Assembly (NCBI RefSeq): GCF_016863335.1
Contig: NZ_BOOR01000017.1
Span: forward strand, 124,001-188,000
Direction of reading: 5' to 3'
DNA length: 64,000 nt
From: Planotetraspora thailandica
GTDB taxonomy: Bacteria; Actinomycetota; Actinomycetes; Streptosporangiales; Streptosporangiaceae
Below the pieces are notes generated by a model, which worked only from the letters and a program-made list of their open reading frames with translations, did not search any database and was not told the DNA's origin. Numbering within the stretch: the stretch's first letter is position 1; each line of letters opens with the position of its first letter. Positions 1 to 8,564 of this stretch are shown here, in pieces. The translations under genes and the position numbers were made by a program.

Positions 1-3000
1 AGGTCCCGGCCGAGGCTGGGGAACGCCTCGGCGGCGAACGCCACGAAACCCTCCGCGTCCCGGACCGTGCGCAGGCACTCGTCCAGGAGCGGACCACTGG
101 TGGAGGCCGCGAAGACCGACCACAGGATCGTCAGGAAGACGGGGTCGCCGTACCCCGTCGTGCTGGGACGGCCGCCCGCGACACGTGGACTACCGGGTGC
201 GATCAGGAACAGGTGGTCCACCTTCTCGCCCGCCTGCTCCAGCCGGTACGCCGCCTCGTAGGCGACCCGCACGCCGAAGGAGTAGCCCCACAGCGTGTAG
301 GGGCCTGCGGGCTGGGCCTCCCTGATCAGCTGGACGTCGGCCGCCGCCATCTTCTCGATGGTGGGGTACGGCACCTCGCCGGAATTGATCCCGTGGGCCT
401 GCACGCCGTACACGGGCCGGTCCAGGCCGACCCGTCCGGCGAGCACACGCAGGTTCATCGGGTAGCCGCCGAGCCCCGGCCAGACGTACACCGGACGTCC
501 CTCGCCCTGCGGGTGCAGCGGGATCAGCCGCGAGTACGGCGCCTGCGGTGAGCCGCTCACCCGCAGCGCGAGCTGCTCGATCGTGGGCGCCTCGAACACC
601 ACCTGCAGCGGCAGCGACCTGCCGAAATCACGGTTCACCGCGTTGACGAGCGCGACCGCGACGAGGGAGTCGCCACCGCTGTCGAAGAAGTCGTCCAGGA
701 CGGAGAGCTCCCCGGCGTTCATGAGCCTGCGCCAAACGGCCGCGATCCGCCGTTCCGCCGGCGTGCGCGGAGGGACGACGGGCCGGCCGGCGGCGTCGGC
801 GGCCGGATCCATCGCCTCCAGCCCCGTCAGATCGATCTTGCCGTTGGGGGTGAGAGGCAGCCGTTCCAGGATCACCACCCGGCTCGGCACCATGTAGTCG
901 GGCAGCAGCGTGACCAGGTCGTCCCTGATCATCTCCCGCGGCCCCTTCATGTGCACGACGTCTTCCCTCATGTCCGTGCTGCGGACCTGCTCGTCGGCGA
1001 CCTTTCCGCCGACGCAGAAGTAGGACGGGCCGGTCTGGCGGCCGCAGCCGCGGAGGATGTGGTCCAGCCTGAGCGCCGAGGGCAGGTCGTGACCGGTCCT
1101 GGAGCTGTAGCCCGAGGACATGAAGCCCAGGTTCAGGTCGTTCATCTGCAGGCGCTGGAGGGTCCTGCCCAGGTCGACGTAGCTGAGCCAGCTCGGGCGG
1201 GCGCTGACCATGGAGACGCCGAGACTGGCGCGCTCGTACACCCGCTGGTTGATGGCGACGACGTGCTTGCGCTGCAGAATGTCCGGCGAGACCGGCTCCA
1301 GGTCACCGAGGGTGTAGTGGTACAGCCCGGAGGGCAACCCGGCCACCCGGCCCGGATGGGCCTGCACGTACAGCTCGACCGCGGGGCCGGCATGCTCGTC
1401 CGGCTGGTGGGGGCCGACCTCGAACGTGCCGAGGTATTCGTCGCCCTGCGCGCACTCCAGGTGGTCCATGACCCCCGGCGTGTAGCCCAGGGGCCGGATG
1501 TCCAGCCCGTGCTCGGGCAGGATCTCCTCAAGGAGGCCGACCATGTGGCCGGCCTCGATCTCCAGCACCTCGCGGACGTTGTCGCGGTAGACCTGCTCGA
1601 TGGCCCGCTGCTTGCCGACGAAGTGCAGCCGCAGCACCGGGCCGGTTCGCCCGGGCAGGGGCCGGATGAGCACGAGCTGGTGCCTGACCGGGTGGTAGTA
1701 GTAGTGGCCGGGCTCCAGCCCCGCGACCCCGTTCATCTCCAGATACATCTGGGTGGCGTAGAGCGCGCCCGGCGAGGCGTAGCCGTACTTGGGGAGCAGC
1801 CGCTCGGTGCTGAGGAACTGGCCGAAGTATCTGAGGATTCCGCCCAGCTCCTCCCAGCCGAGCGTGGCCGGCCGTCGCGGGCGGGCGGCGGGCGGCCGTC
1901 TGGCCAGCAGCCGCAGCACGTCGTCCTTGGTGACCTCGCCGCCCTCGTAGAAGCGGTAGGTCTTGCGGGCGAAAACCCGCCGCCTCTGCACGGGGGTGGG
2001 CTCCCGGCCGGGCAGGTTCAGCACCTGCTTGCCGCCGATCTCCGCGTCGTCCCTGCAGCCGCCGTTGGACAGCTGGACGCGGACCTGCAGCCTGCTGTCC
2101 TTGGAGAGGTGATGCGCGGAGTGCCTGTCCTGGTCCATCAGGGCGGCTTCCTTGGGGTTCAGCTCGATGAAGGCGACGAGCTGCTGGACGTCGGTGCGGG
2201 GAGAGCGCTTGACCACCACTGCCGCGTTTCGCACCCAGTCATGGGACTCGATCGTCTGCCTGATCTCGTCCAGCTCCACCCGGAAGCCACGCACCTTCAC
2301 CTGGTTGTCGGCCCTGCCGACGAACTGAACGGTGCCGTCGGTGGTCCAGTAGGCCAGGTCTCCGGTCCGGTACAGCGTGGGGCAGCTGTAGTCCAGCGCG
2401 AAGGGGGTGCCGGTGAAGCTCGCGGCGGTCAGGTCCGGCCGGTTCAGGTAGCCGCGAGCCAGCTGGACGCCGCCGATGTAGAGCTCACCGACCTCACCGA
2501 TCGCCACGGGAGCACGGTGCTCGTCCAGGATGTAGAAGCGGGTGTTGTGCACCGGCCTGCCGATCGGGATCGTCTGCGGGCCGTCGTCGTCCGGCCCGAC
2601 GACGTGCGCCGAGGCGTTGATCGTGCATTCCGTGGGACCGTACAGGTTGATCAGCTGAGCTCCGGGCAGCAGTTGCAGGCAGCGCCGGGCCAGCGTCCTG
2701 GGCAGCGCCTCGCCGCCGCTGAACACCTGCTCCAACGAGGTGCAGGCGGCGAATCGTTCGGTGTCGAGCAGCGCCTTGAGCAGCGTGGGCACGCACTGCA
2801 GAGTCGTGACGCCATGGGCGACGATCGTGTCGATCAGCCGCTCGGGGTCCCGATACAGGTCCGGCTCCCCCAGGACGACCGTGCTGCCGCAGCCAGGGGC
2901 GAGGATCTCCCACTGGGCGGCGTCGAAGCTGATCGGCGTCTTCTGCAGCACGACCCGCCGCCGGTCCAGCTTGTGCTCGGTGTTCAACCAGCGCATCTGG

Positions 3001-3605
3001 TTCACGATGGCGCGATGCTCGATCATCACGCCCTTGGGCCTGCCCGTGCTGCCCGAGGTGTAGATGACGTAGGCGAGGCTGTCCGGCCGGGCCGAACCGC
3101 GCAGCTCCCACTCGGCGACCGGGCCGCGACCGTCGTTGAAGCGGGCCGCGTCCTCCAGGGTGACTCTGCGGGCCTCGGTCAGCTCGGCCAGCTCGGGTAC
3201 AAGCCCCTCCTGCGTGACGATGAGAGCGGCCCCGCTGTCCTCGATCATGTACTGCAGCCGCTGGGCGGGATAGCCGGGAGACAGGGGCACGTACGCGCCA
3301 CCGGACAGCAGGATCCCCCAGACGGCGACCACCATGTCGATCGACGGGTGGGCGAACAGCCCCACCCTGTCGTCGTGGCCGACGCCGAGGTGCCGCAGGT
3401 AGGCCGCGACGCCGGCGGCACGTTCCGCCAGCTCCCGGAAGGTGAGGCGCTGATCCGCGCAGCTGACCGCGGTGCCGTCCGGCTGCGTCCAGACCTGCTC
3501 CCACAGCAGCTCGGGGAGGCATTCGCCACCTGCCGTCAATACGGCCGGTCCGCCGGTCGCGGCCGTGTGCCGGTCTTCTGTGTACAGGAAACCCGCACGG
3601 TCCAC
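1..3605 (-). CDS. Indigoidine synthetase-type NRPS (A-Ox-T-TE), C-terminus cut by window edge
   Basis: Single-module NRPS expected to activate, oxidise and release L-glutamine (indigoidine/BpsA chemistry). The GTG start at 3605 follows AAGGAGG with 5-nt spacing. About 1,201 codons are present; family members are near 1,280 residues, so only the TE tail is missing. Order: adenylation core with A3 motif YTSGSTGRPKG near residue 190; an inserted flavin oxidase domain (about 545-870, starting near RKTYRFYEGG, including LHFVGKQRAIEQVY and EAGHMVGLLEEILPEH); A10 motif LTPNGKID near 920; carrier motif DSGGDSL with phosphopantetheine Ser980; thioesterase GYSFG with Ser1109. Insertion of Ox between A-domain motifs is diagnostic of IndC/BpsA. 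My hand alignment to PheA gives the pocket code D-A-W-Q-F-G-L-I-N, as expected for glutamine. It is last in a five-gene operon. The usual partners indA/indB are not visible here but could lie to the left. The true product may differ from indigoidine. Confidence 0.9.
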   Translation of the reverse strand, partial: MDRAGFLYTEDRHTAATGGPAVLTAGGECLPELLWEQVWTQPDGTAVSCADQRLTFRELAERAAGVAAYLRHLGVGHDDRVGLFAHPSIDMVVAVWGILLSGGAYVPLSPGYPAQRLQYMIEDSGAALIVTQEGLVPELAELTEARRVTLEDAARFNDGRGPVAEWELRGSARPDSLAYVIYTSGSTGRPKGVMIEHRAIVNQMRWLNTEHKLDRRRVVLQKTPISFDAAQWEILAPGCGSTVVLGEPDLYRDPERLIDTIVAHGVTTLQCVPTLLKALLDTERFAACTSLEQVFSGGEALPRTLARRCLQLLPGAQLINLYGPTECTINASAHVVGPDDDGPQTIPIGRPVHNTRFYILDEHRAPVAIGEVGELYIGGVQLARGYLNRPDLTAASFTGTPFALDYSCPTLYRTGDLAYWTTDGTVQFVGRADNQVKVRGFRVELDEIRQTIESHDWVRNAAVVVKRSPRTDVQQLVAFIELNPKEAALMDQDRHSAHHLSKDSRLQVRVQLSNGGCRDDAEIGGKQVLNLPGREPTPVQRRRVFARKTYRFYEGGEVTKDDVLRLLARRPPAARPRRPATLGWEELGGILRYFGQFLSTERLLPKYGYASPGALYATQMYLEMNGVAGLEPGHYYYHPVRHQLVLIRPLPGRTGPVLRLHFVGKQRAIEQVYRDNVREVLEIEAGHMVGLLEEILPEHGLDIRPLGYTPGVMDHLECAQGDEYLGTFEVGPHQPDEHAGPAVELYVQAHPGRVAGLPSGLYHYTLGDLEPVSPDILQRKHVVAINQRVYERASLGVSMVSARPSWLSYVDLGRTLQRLQMNDLNLGFMSSGYSSRTGHDLPSALRLDHILRGCGRQTGPSYFCVGGKVADEQVRSTDMREDVVHMKGPREMIRDDLVTLLPDYMVPSRVVILERLPLTPNGKIDLTGLEAMDPAADAAGRPVVPPRTPAERRIAAVWRRLMNAGELSVLDDFFDSGGDSLVAVALVNAVNRDFGRSLPLQVVFEAPTIEQLALRVSGSPQAPYSRLIPLHPQGEGRPVYVWPGLGGYPMNLRVLAGRVGLDRPVYGVQAHGINSGEVPYPTIEKMAAADVQLIREAQPAGPYTLWGYSFGVRVAYEAAYRLEQAGEKVDHLFLIAPGSPRVAGGRPSTTGYGDPVFLTILWSVFAASTSGPLLDECLRTVRDAEGFVAFAAEAFPSLGRD

Positions 3606-3700
3606 GATGACCTCCTTGGTCGTCGAACGAAACCCCGCCCGGCGCGAAACCGCGGCGCCGGAGCGAGGTTTCTCTGTCAGCTGCGCCGGCTTTCGACCGG

Positions 3701-4486
3701 TCAGCCGATGGCCGCGAGGATGCCGTCCCAGAGCCGCATGCGGGCCTCGAGCGCCCGGTTGACGGTCTCCGCGCACTCCTGCCATTTCGTCTCGTCGTCC
3801 TGGCACAGATCGGCGAGCATCTGCATGGCCATGGGAGTGTGCTCCTCACCGTCCACTTCGATGTGCCGGGCGAGGTAGTCGACGAACGTGTCCAGCCGCC
3901 CGCCATGGTCGGCGTTCACCTTGACGACCTGCTCGAACATCTCCGGGATGAGGTCCTCCCGGCCGAAGGCGAAGGCGGCGGCCTGACAGTGCACCGGTGC
4001 GTCCTGGATCAGCTGCCAGGTCGCCTTGACGAACTCGACCGACGGCGCGGGCACGCCTGCCGCGACCAAGGCCTCAGGCACGCCGGTGCCCCGGCGAAGC
4101 TCGTCGATGAAGGGGTCGATGGTGGAGCGGTCCGCACCCGCCTGAGCCATGCCGTTGAGGTAGAGCTCGAAGTGGCTGATGAACCCGCCGTGCAGCTCGT
4201 CGCTTTCCTCGACGAGCACGATGTCGTTGATGAGCCGGCGGCTGCCGGTCGGCCCGGAGGGCACCCACGGCACGGTGACGCAGGTCAGCTTGCCCTGCAG
4301 CGACTTGAGCAGCGACATGAAGTCCCAGACGGCGTAGACGTGGTGCTCCATGAACGTGTTGATCGCCTTGGGCGTGTCGAGCGCCGAGTAGAGCGCGTGC
4401 GCCACCACTCGGTCTCTGGCCGGCTTGATGCGTGCTGTGAGTTCCTCGATTCCGGGATGGGTGTCTCCCCATTGATACCGCGACAT
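3701..4486 (-). CDS. DUF3050 (haem-oxygenase-like fold) protein
   Basis: 261 residues. The ATG at 4486 has a strong AAGGAGG ribosome-binding site; a longer reading frame upstream has none. The sequence carries DUF3050 hallmarks: [16 protein letters not shown] near residue 46 and [10 protein letters not shown] near 104. Acidic and histidine residues cluster on predicted helices (E47, H48, H49; H105, E107; H167; H208, E210; E215, H216). The fold class is all-helical and related to haem-oxygenase-like di-metal oxidases; which residues bind metal is my inference. The family has no established reaction as far as I know. It lies between DAHP synthase and the NRPS (95-nt gap to the NRPS), so a tailoring oxidation or C-C cleavage in the pathway is the likeliest role. 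Family call is firm, role uncertain. Confidence 0.85.
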   Translation of the reverse strand: MSRYQWGDTHPGIEELTARIKPARDRVVAHALYSALDTPKAINTFMEHHVYAVWDFMSLLKSLQGKLTCVTVPWVPSGPTGSRRLINDIVLVEESDELHGGFISHFELYLNGMAQAGADRSTIDPFIDELRRGTGVPEALVAAGVPAPSVEFVKATWQLIQDAPVHCQAAAFAFGREDLIPEMFEQVVKVNADHGGRLDTFVDYLARHIEVDGEEHTPMAMQMLADLCQDDETKWQECAETVNRALEARMRLWDGILAAIG

Positions 4487-4628
4487 CTCGTCCTCCTTGG
4501 GTAGTCGCGCTCCGTGTTGCTCCGACCACCCGACGCGGCCGGATTGGGGCAAGGTGAATGTGGGCTCGTTGTACGGACAGCCCTCCGGCGCCTGGCCTGC
4601 TCGGCGCGCCGGCGATTCAGAAATGCGG

Positions 4629-5699
4629 TCAGGCGGACTGGGCGACCGGTGCGTCGCGCACGTCCACGTCCACCACGACGCTCACGTTCCGGCCCAGCCC
4701 GAGGGCGAGCATCTCCAGCCGGCCCACGAGCTCGCGGAATCCGGAGGGCCGCAGCGCCTGGGCCCCGTCGCACAGCGCCTTCTCCGGCTGGGTGTGCACG
4801 TCGACGAGCAGCGCGTCGGCGCCGGCCGCCACCGCGGCCAGCGCGACCGGCTCCACGAGCTTGGGCAGCCCGGTCGAATGACTGGGGTCCACCATGACCG
4901 GCAGGTGGGAGCGCTGCTTGAACAGGGCCACCGCGGAGATGTCCAGCGTGAATCGGGTGGCCTGCTCGAACGTCCGGATTCCCCGCTCGCAGAGGATCAC
5001 CTGGTCGTTGCCCGTGGCGAGGATGTACTCGGCGGCGCCCAGCACCTCGTCCACGGTGCAGCCGAAGCCGCGTTTGAGCACCACCGGCCGCCCGGCCGCG
5101 CCCACCTCACGCAGCAGCTCGAAGTTCTGCATGTTGCGCGCACCGATCTGCAAGGCGTCGGCCACCTCGGCGACCGAGGCGACGTGGCGAGTGTCGACGA
5201 CCTCGGTGAGGATGGGCAACCCGGTCTTGAGCCTGACCTCCTCCAGCATCTCCAGCCCGGACCACTTCAGCCCCTGGAACGAGTAGGGCGAGGTCCTCGG
5301 CTTGAAGGCGCCGCCGCGCAGGCCCACCACCCCGCGTCCTGCCACGGCCCGCGCGACGTCCTCCATCTGCTCGCTGCTCTCGACCGCGCACGGCCCTGCG
5401 AAGATCGCGACGCTTCCGTCGCCGATCTTCGCAGGGCCGATGGACACGACGGTCCCCTCCGGACGGAGCTCGCGCCTGCCCAGGCGGACGCCGTCACCGG
5501 AGGGCACCGTCACGACGGGCCGCGCCAGTCGCGGCGGGGCGGGAATCGTCGCCGTCTCCGTGGTCACGATCACCGGGGTGGCGCCGAGCCACATCAGCGA
5601 CGAGTCGGCACCGCGCGAGGACAGGAGCGCGAGCCATTCGTTGAGCTCGGGGACCTCAACGGTGGGCTGGAAGACATGCAGCATCTCGGAACTTGGCAT
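4629..5699 (-). CDS. aroF: 3-deoxy-7-phosphoheptulonate (DAHP) synthase, type I-beta
   Basis: Condenses phosphoenolpyruvate and erythrose 4-phosphate, the first step of the shikimate pathway. 356 residues from the ATG at 5699. An N-terminal ferredoxin-like segment of about 90 residues precedes the TIM barrel. Barrel motifs are [46 protein letters not shown], and the phosphate/metal motifs VDPSHSTG and [14 protein letters not shown], as in Thermotoga-type I-beta enzymes. The extra start eight codons upstream lacks a good ribosome-binding site. A cluster-borne DAHP synthase usually signals extra flux to chorismate-derived building blocks; with the aminotransferase upstream this suggests an aromatic precursor beside glutamine. 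A 142-nt gap to the DUF3050 gene is the longest gap in the operon. Confidence 0.9.
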   Translation of the reverse strand: MPSSEMLHVFQPTVEVPELNEWLALLSSRGADSSLMWLGATPVIVTTETATIPAPPRLARPVVTVPSGDGVRLGRRELRPEGTVVSIGPAKIGDGSVAIFAGPCAVESSEQMEDVARAVAGRGVVGLRGGAFKPRTSPYSFQGLKWSGLEMLEEVRLKTGLPILTEVVDTRHVASVAEVADALQIGARNMQNFELLREVGAAGRPVVLKRGFGCTVDEVLGAAEYILATGNDQVILCERGIRTFEQATRFTLDISAVALFKQRSHLPVMVDPSHSTGLPKLVEPVALAAVAAGADALLVDVHTQPEKALCDGAQALRPSGFRELVGRLEMLALGLGRNVSVVVDVDVRDAPVAQSA

Positions 5700-5737
5700 G
5701 ACGGCGCCTTCCCTGGTGGGCAAGAGTGGTCGAAATG

Positions 5738-6373
5738 TCAGGTGAAGTCGAACCCACCCGTTCGCGAACGCTTGAGCTCGAAGAACTTGGGATACGAGGC
5801 CAGTTCCCTGGCCGCGTCGAACAGGCGGCCGGCCTGCTCGCCCCTGGGGATCGCGGTCAGCACCGGGCCGAAGTATGCGACGCCGTCGATGTGGATCGTC
5901 GGCGTGCCGACCTCCTCACCCACCGGCTCCATGCCTTCGAGGTGGCTTTTGCGCAGGGCCTCGTCGTACTCGCCGGAGTCGGCGGCCTCGGCCAGCTCGG
6001 CCGGAAGGTTCAGTTCGGCCAGCGACTCGGCGATCACCACGGCGTAGTCCTTGTTGCCCTGGTTGTGGATCCTGGTGCCCATCGCGGTGTACAGGTCGCG
6101 CAGGACATCGTCGCCCTGGTGCTGGGCGGCGGCGATGGCCACGCGCACCGGCCCCCAGGCCCGGTCACAGAACTCGCGGTACCACGGCTCGATGTCCTTG
6201 TGCTCGTTGAGCACAGAAAGGCTCATCACCCGGAACCGCAGATCGATGTCGCGAACGCGTTCGACCTCCAGGATCCACCGGGACGTGATCCACGCGAACG
6301 GGCAGGCCGGGTCGAAGTAGAAGGTGACCTGGGGCCTTTCGCCGTCGCGCTCGAGCTGCTGTGTCGTCGTCAT
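5738..6373 (-). CDS. DsbA-family mycothiol-dependent reductase homologue (Rv2466c-like) with CPFA motif
   Basis: 211 residues, thioredoxin fold with the DsbA helical insert. It aligns closely by eye with Mycobacterium tuberculosis Rv2466c (mycoredoxin-2/nitroreductase): [87 protein letters not shown] and FFELKRSRT all match that family. Rv2466c has a CPWC active site; here it reads C24-P-F-A27, so the resolving cysteine is absent. A single-Cys protein could use mycothiol mixed disulphides or bind a substrate without dithiol chemistry. It lies 15 nt after the aminotransferase gene and 38 nt before DAHP synthase, so it is part of the biosynthetic operon. Family assignment is secure, role is inferred. 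Confidence 0.85.
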   Translation of the reverse strand: MTTTQQLERDGERPQVTFYFDPACPFAWITSRWILEVERVRDIDLRFRVMSLSVLNEHKDIEPWYREFCDRAWGPVRVAIAAAQHQGDDVLRDLYTAMGTRIHNQGNKDYAVVIAESLAELNLPAELAEAADSGEYDEALRKSHLEGMEPVGEEVGTPTIHIDGVAYFGPVLTAIPRGEQAGRLFDAARELASYPKFFELKRSRTGGFDFT

Positions 6374-6388
6374 CGTGTTGCCGCCTCG

Positions 6389-7468
6389 CTAATCTCGTGT
6401 GCCGGACAGCCTCTGAGTGGCCAGGAGGAACGTATCGTCGGCCTCGGGAGTTCCGATAGTCACGCGAATCCCGTCGCCGGGGTAGGCGCGGACGTTCACG
6501 CCCTCGGCCGCACACGCGGCGGCGAACTCGGCGGTCCGGTCCCCCAGGGGCAACCAGAGGAAGTTGGCCTCGCTCGGCGCGACCGGCCAGCCGGCGTCCA
6601 GCAACGCGGCGCGGACGCGCTCGCGCTCCTTGACCGTCTGCTCGACGCGGTCCATCAGCTCGTCGTGCGCGAGCAGCGACGCGCCGGCCGCGACCTGCGC
6701 CACATGGTTCACCGAGTACGGCAGGCGGGTCTTGCGGACCTCTGCGGCGACCGCCGGGTGGCCGGCCATGTAGCCCACCCGCAGGCCCGCGAGGCCGAAG
6801 GCCTTGCTGAACGTGCGAACCACCACCACGTTGGCTCTCGTCCCGGCCAGGGTCAGGCCGTCGGGCACACCGGGATCCCTGACGTACTCGCGGTAGGCCT
6901 CGTCGAGTACGACCAGGCAGTCGTCGGGCACCAGGTCCAGGAATCCCTGGAGTTCCTCGCCGCGGACCGCCGTACCGGTGGGGTTGTTGGGGTTGCAGAC
7001 GATGACCATGCGCGTGGCGGGCGTGATCGCGGCCGCCATCGCGGCCAGGTCGTGGTGCTCGGCACGCAGCGGCACGGTGACCGGCCGCATGCCGGAAAGC
7101 TTGGCGAGCGTCGGATAGGCGTCGAACGAGCGCCAGGCGTAGACCACGTCGGCCCCCGGCTCGCTCACCGCTTCGAACAGCATCTGGAGCACGCCGACCG
7201 AGCCGCAGCCGACGACGACCTGCCCGGCCTCGACACCCAGCCACGAGGCGATGTCGGCGGTGAGCGTCGCGCAGGCCGCGTCGGGATAGCGGTTGACGTC
7301 GCCGGCGGCCTTCGCGATGGCCTCCGCCACCGAAGGGAGCGGCTCCAGCGGCGACTCGTTGTTGCCGAGCAGTACGGGGATCCCGGAGGGGGCCGCGACC
7401 ACCGGGCCGGGCCGGTGCCCGGCCAGATCCGCGAGAACAGGGCGCAGCCGGGGCAGCACAATGCTCAT
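6389..7468 (-). CDS. Histidinol-phosphate/aromatic aminotransferase-like PLP enzyme
   Basis: 359 residues, fold-type I aminotransferase of the HisC/Pat branch. Seen: LGNNESPLEPLPSV near the N-terminus, the CNPNNPTGT substrate/PLP loop, DEAYREY, and the PLP lysine in TFSKAFGLAGLRVGY. The ATG at 7468 has a near-perfect AAGGAGG site. It is the first gene of the operon running left to the NRPS. HisC paralogues in actinobacterial clusters commonly transaminate phenylpyruvate-type acids; with DAHP synthase two genes downstream, making or consuming an aromatic amino acid fits better than histidine synthesis, and no other his genes are nearby. Substrate is inferred. Confidence 0.88.
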   Translation of the reverse strand: MSIVLPRLRPVLADLAGHRPGPVVAAPSGIPVLLGNNESPLEPLPSVAEAIAKAAGDVNRYPDAACATLTADIASWLGVEAGQVVVGCGSVGVLQMLFEAVSEPGADVVYAWRSFDAYPTLAKLSGMRPVTVPLRAEHHDLAAMAAAITPATRMVIVCNPNNPTGTAVRGEELQGFLDLVPDDCLVVLDEAYREYVRDPGVPDGLTLAGTRANVVVVRTFSKAFGLAGLRVGYMAGHPAVAAEVRKTRLPYSVNHVAQVAAGASLLAHDELMDRVEQTVKERERVRAALLDAGWPVAPSEANFLWLPLGDRTAEFAAACAAEGVNVRAYPGDGIRVTIGTPEADDTFLLATQRLSGTRD

Positions 7469-7514
7469 CGTCCCTCCTTAAGGGATGGGAAAGTTCCGAG
7501 TCTGCGGGGGTGGT

Positions 7515-7541
7515 CCTGACAATCGCCTCGGGATTGTCAGG
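7515..7541. promoter_or_regulatory. Perfect 10-bp inverted repeat upstream of the biosynthetic operon
   Basis: CCTGACAATC, 7-nt spacer, GATTGTCAGG. The dyad ends 46 nt upstream of the aminotransferase start, in the 287-bp gap (7469-7755) behind the HTH gene. No T-run follows, so an operator is likelier than a terminator. The HTH protein encoded just upstream or the SARP are candidate ligands; neither is shown. I see no gene in the rest of the gap. Confidence 0.55.
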
Positions 7542-7755
7542 AGAAAGACCGGGGTCGCCGTATGGGCCATTTCCCGGGAGTGGGCACAATGGTGCCACGC
7601 CGGAAATCGTGACACTTTCCCAGGGTGTCGGTCAATACCCCTGCGCCGATTTCCTGTGAGAGAACCAGCAGCTCAGGACCGTTGTACCTTTTCAGCAAAC
7701 GCGCCGAACCCGCCCGGCTCTACCGCGCCGAACGGGTTGACAAAAGTTGCCGAAT

Positions 7756-7953
7756 TCAATGAGTGGTTTTTTTCACCACCATGAGAAGGATCTCGTCGAG
7801 GTCGTATTCCGCGCGCCCCGGAGAGCCATATCTCCGGATCTTTCCGCGGCTCGCCCATTTGCGGATCGTGGCCTCCTTGACGCCCACGGCCAGCGCCGCC
7901 AGCTCAGTGGACACGACGCGTCGTGGCCGGGCCGACCCGGCATGCGTCGTCAC
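7756..7953 (-). CDS. Small helix-turn-helix DNA-binding protein
   Basis: 65 residues if the GTG at 7953 is used. This GTG overlaps the TGA of the upstream gene (GTGA arrangement), implying translational coupling, and this decided the start. The core STELAALAVGVKEATIRKWASRGKIRRYG is an excisionase/MerR-like winged HTH (HTH_17 type), followed by YDLDEILLMV. Its size and position suggest a local regulator working with the Cys-rich protein encoded just before it. It resembles the HTH member of small protein pairs seen in actinomycete antibiotic clusters (ovmW/ovmZ type); that comparison is from memory. Confidence 0.7.
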   Translation of the reverse strand: MTTHAGSARPRRVVSTELAALAVGVKEATIRKWASRGKIRRYGSPGRAEYDLDEILLMVVKKTTH

Positions 7954-8558
7954 ACCGCACGCTCCGCGTGGGGCGATGCCTGCCGGATGTGCAGACTGAG
8001 GGCCAGCCACTCATGGGGGAGCCAGCTGTGCCCTGCGGTACATCTGACCTGGGCGCCGTCGTCGTACCGCAGGTACACCGTGTGCCCGCAACCTGTCCTG
8101 TCGCAGGGGCCCAGGGCGCGCGGGCGCGCGCGGCCGGGCTCGATCACCGCCTGGCCGGTCTCCACCAGCTGCGCGATCTCCGCGACGAACTCCCCGACCG
8201 CCGGGTGAGCCGCCAGCCAGTCGAGATGCCGTTCGAGGAAGGCGGCCAGATCGGAGACACCGACGACGCCGGGGCCGGCGACCTGTTTCTGCGCGGCGAC
8301 CAGGGCGCACCATGAGGACAGCACGTCCGCGATCTTGGCGCGGGCGTTCATCGCGGCCTCGTTGAGCGCGATGCCCTTCGGCCCGGTCCCGCTGACCCGC
8401 TGCGTGCTGCTGCAGGGCAGGTAGGCCAGCCTCCGTTCGCATTCACGGAAAAGGCCGGGCAGGGAGCACAGGCCGGTCCGCAACGCCTGCCTGCACTCCT
8501 GACAGAGGCGGAAGCCCGGCGAGACCCGGCGGTTGCACAAGGATCCGTGGCAGAGCAT
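7950..8558 (-). CDS. Cys-rich (putative zinc-binding) OvmZ-like protein
   Basis: 202 residues; ATG at 8558 with GGAGAG just upstream, inside the end of the previous gene. Two Cys/His clusters are visible: N-terminal C3, C8, C19, C22 (RLCQECRQAL) and a C-terminal set around CDRTGCGHTVYLRYDDGAQVRCTAGHSW. These look like two zinc ribbons flanking a helical middle. The ending HEWLALSLHIRQ and overall layout recall the OvmZ-type proteins of unknown function found with angucycline and other actinomycete clusters (recollection, not a search). It sits between the ornithine-cyclodeaminase-like gene and the HTH gene with a 6-nt gap and a 4-nt overlap, so the three are co-expressed and probably cooperate, most likely in regulation. 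Confidence 0.65.
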   Translation of the reverse strand: MLCHGSLCNRRVSPGFRLCQECRQALRTGLCSLPGLFRECERRLAYLPCSSTQRVSGTGPKGIALNEAAMNARAKIADVLSSWCALVAAQKQVAGPGVVGVSDLAAFLERHLDWLAAHPAVGEFVAEIAQLVETGQAVIEPGRARPRALGPCDRTGCGHTVYLRYDDGAQVRCTAGHSWLPHEWLALSLHIRQASPHAERAV

Positions 8559-8564
8559 TAGTGA

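Noticed and set aside
951-3878. 975-residue plus-strand open frame opposite the NRPS
   Set aside because: Antisense shadow of a high-GC gene; composition is rich in V, G, Q, H and R without any domain, while the minus strand encodes a clear A-Ox-T-TE protein.
7485-7784. 99-residue plus-strand frame in front of the HTH gene
   Set aside because: Covers the operator dyad and the HTH 3' end, with no family signature or start signal.
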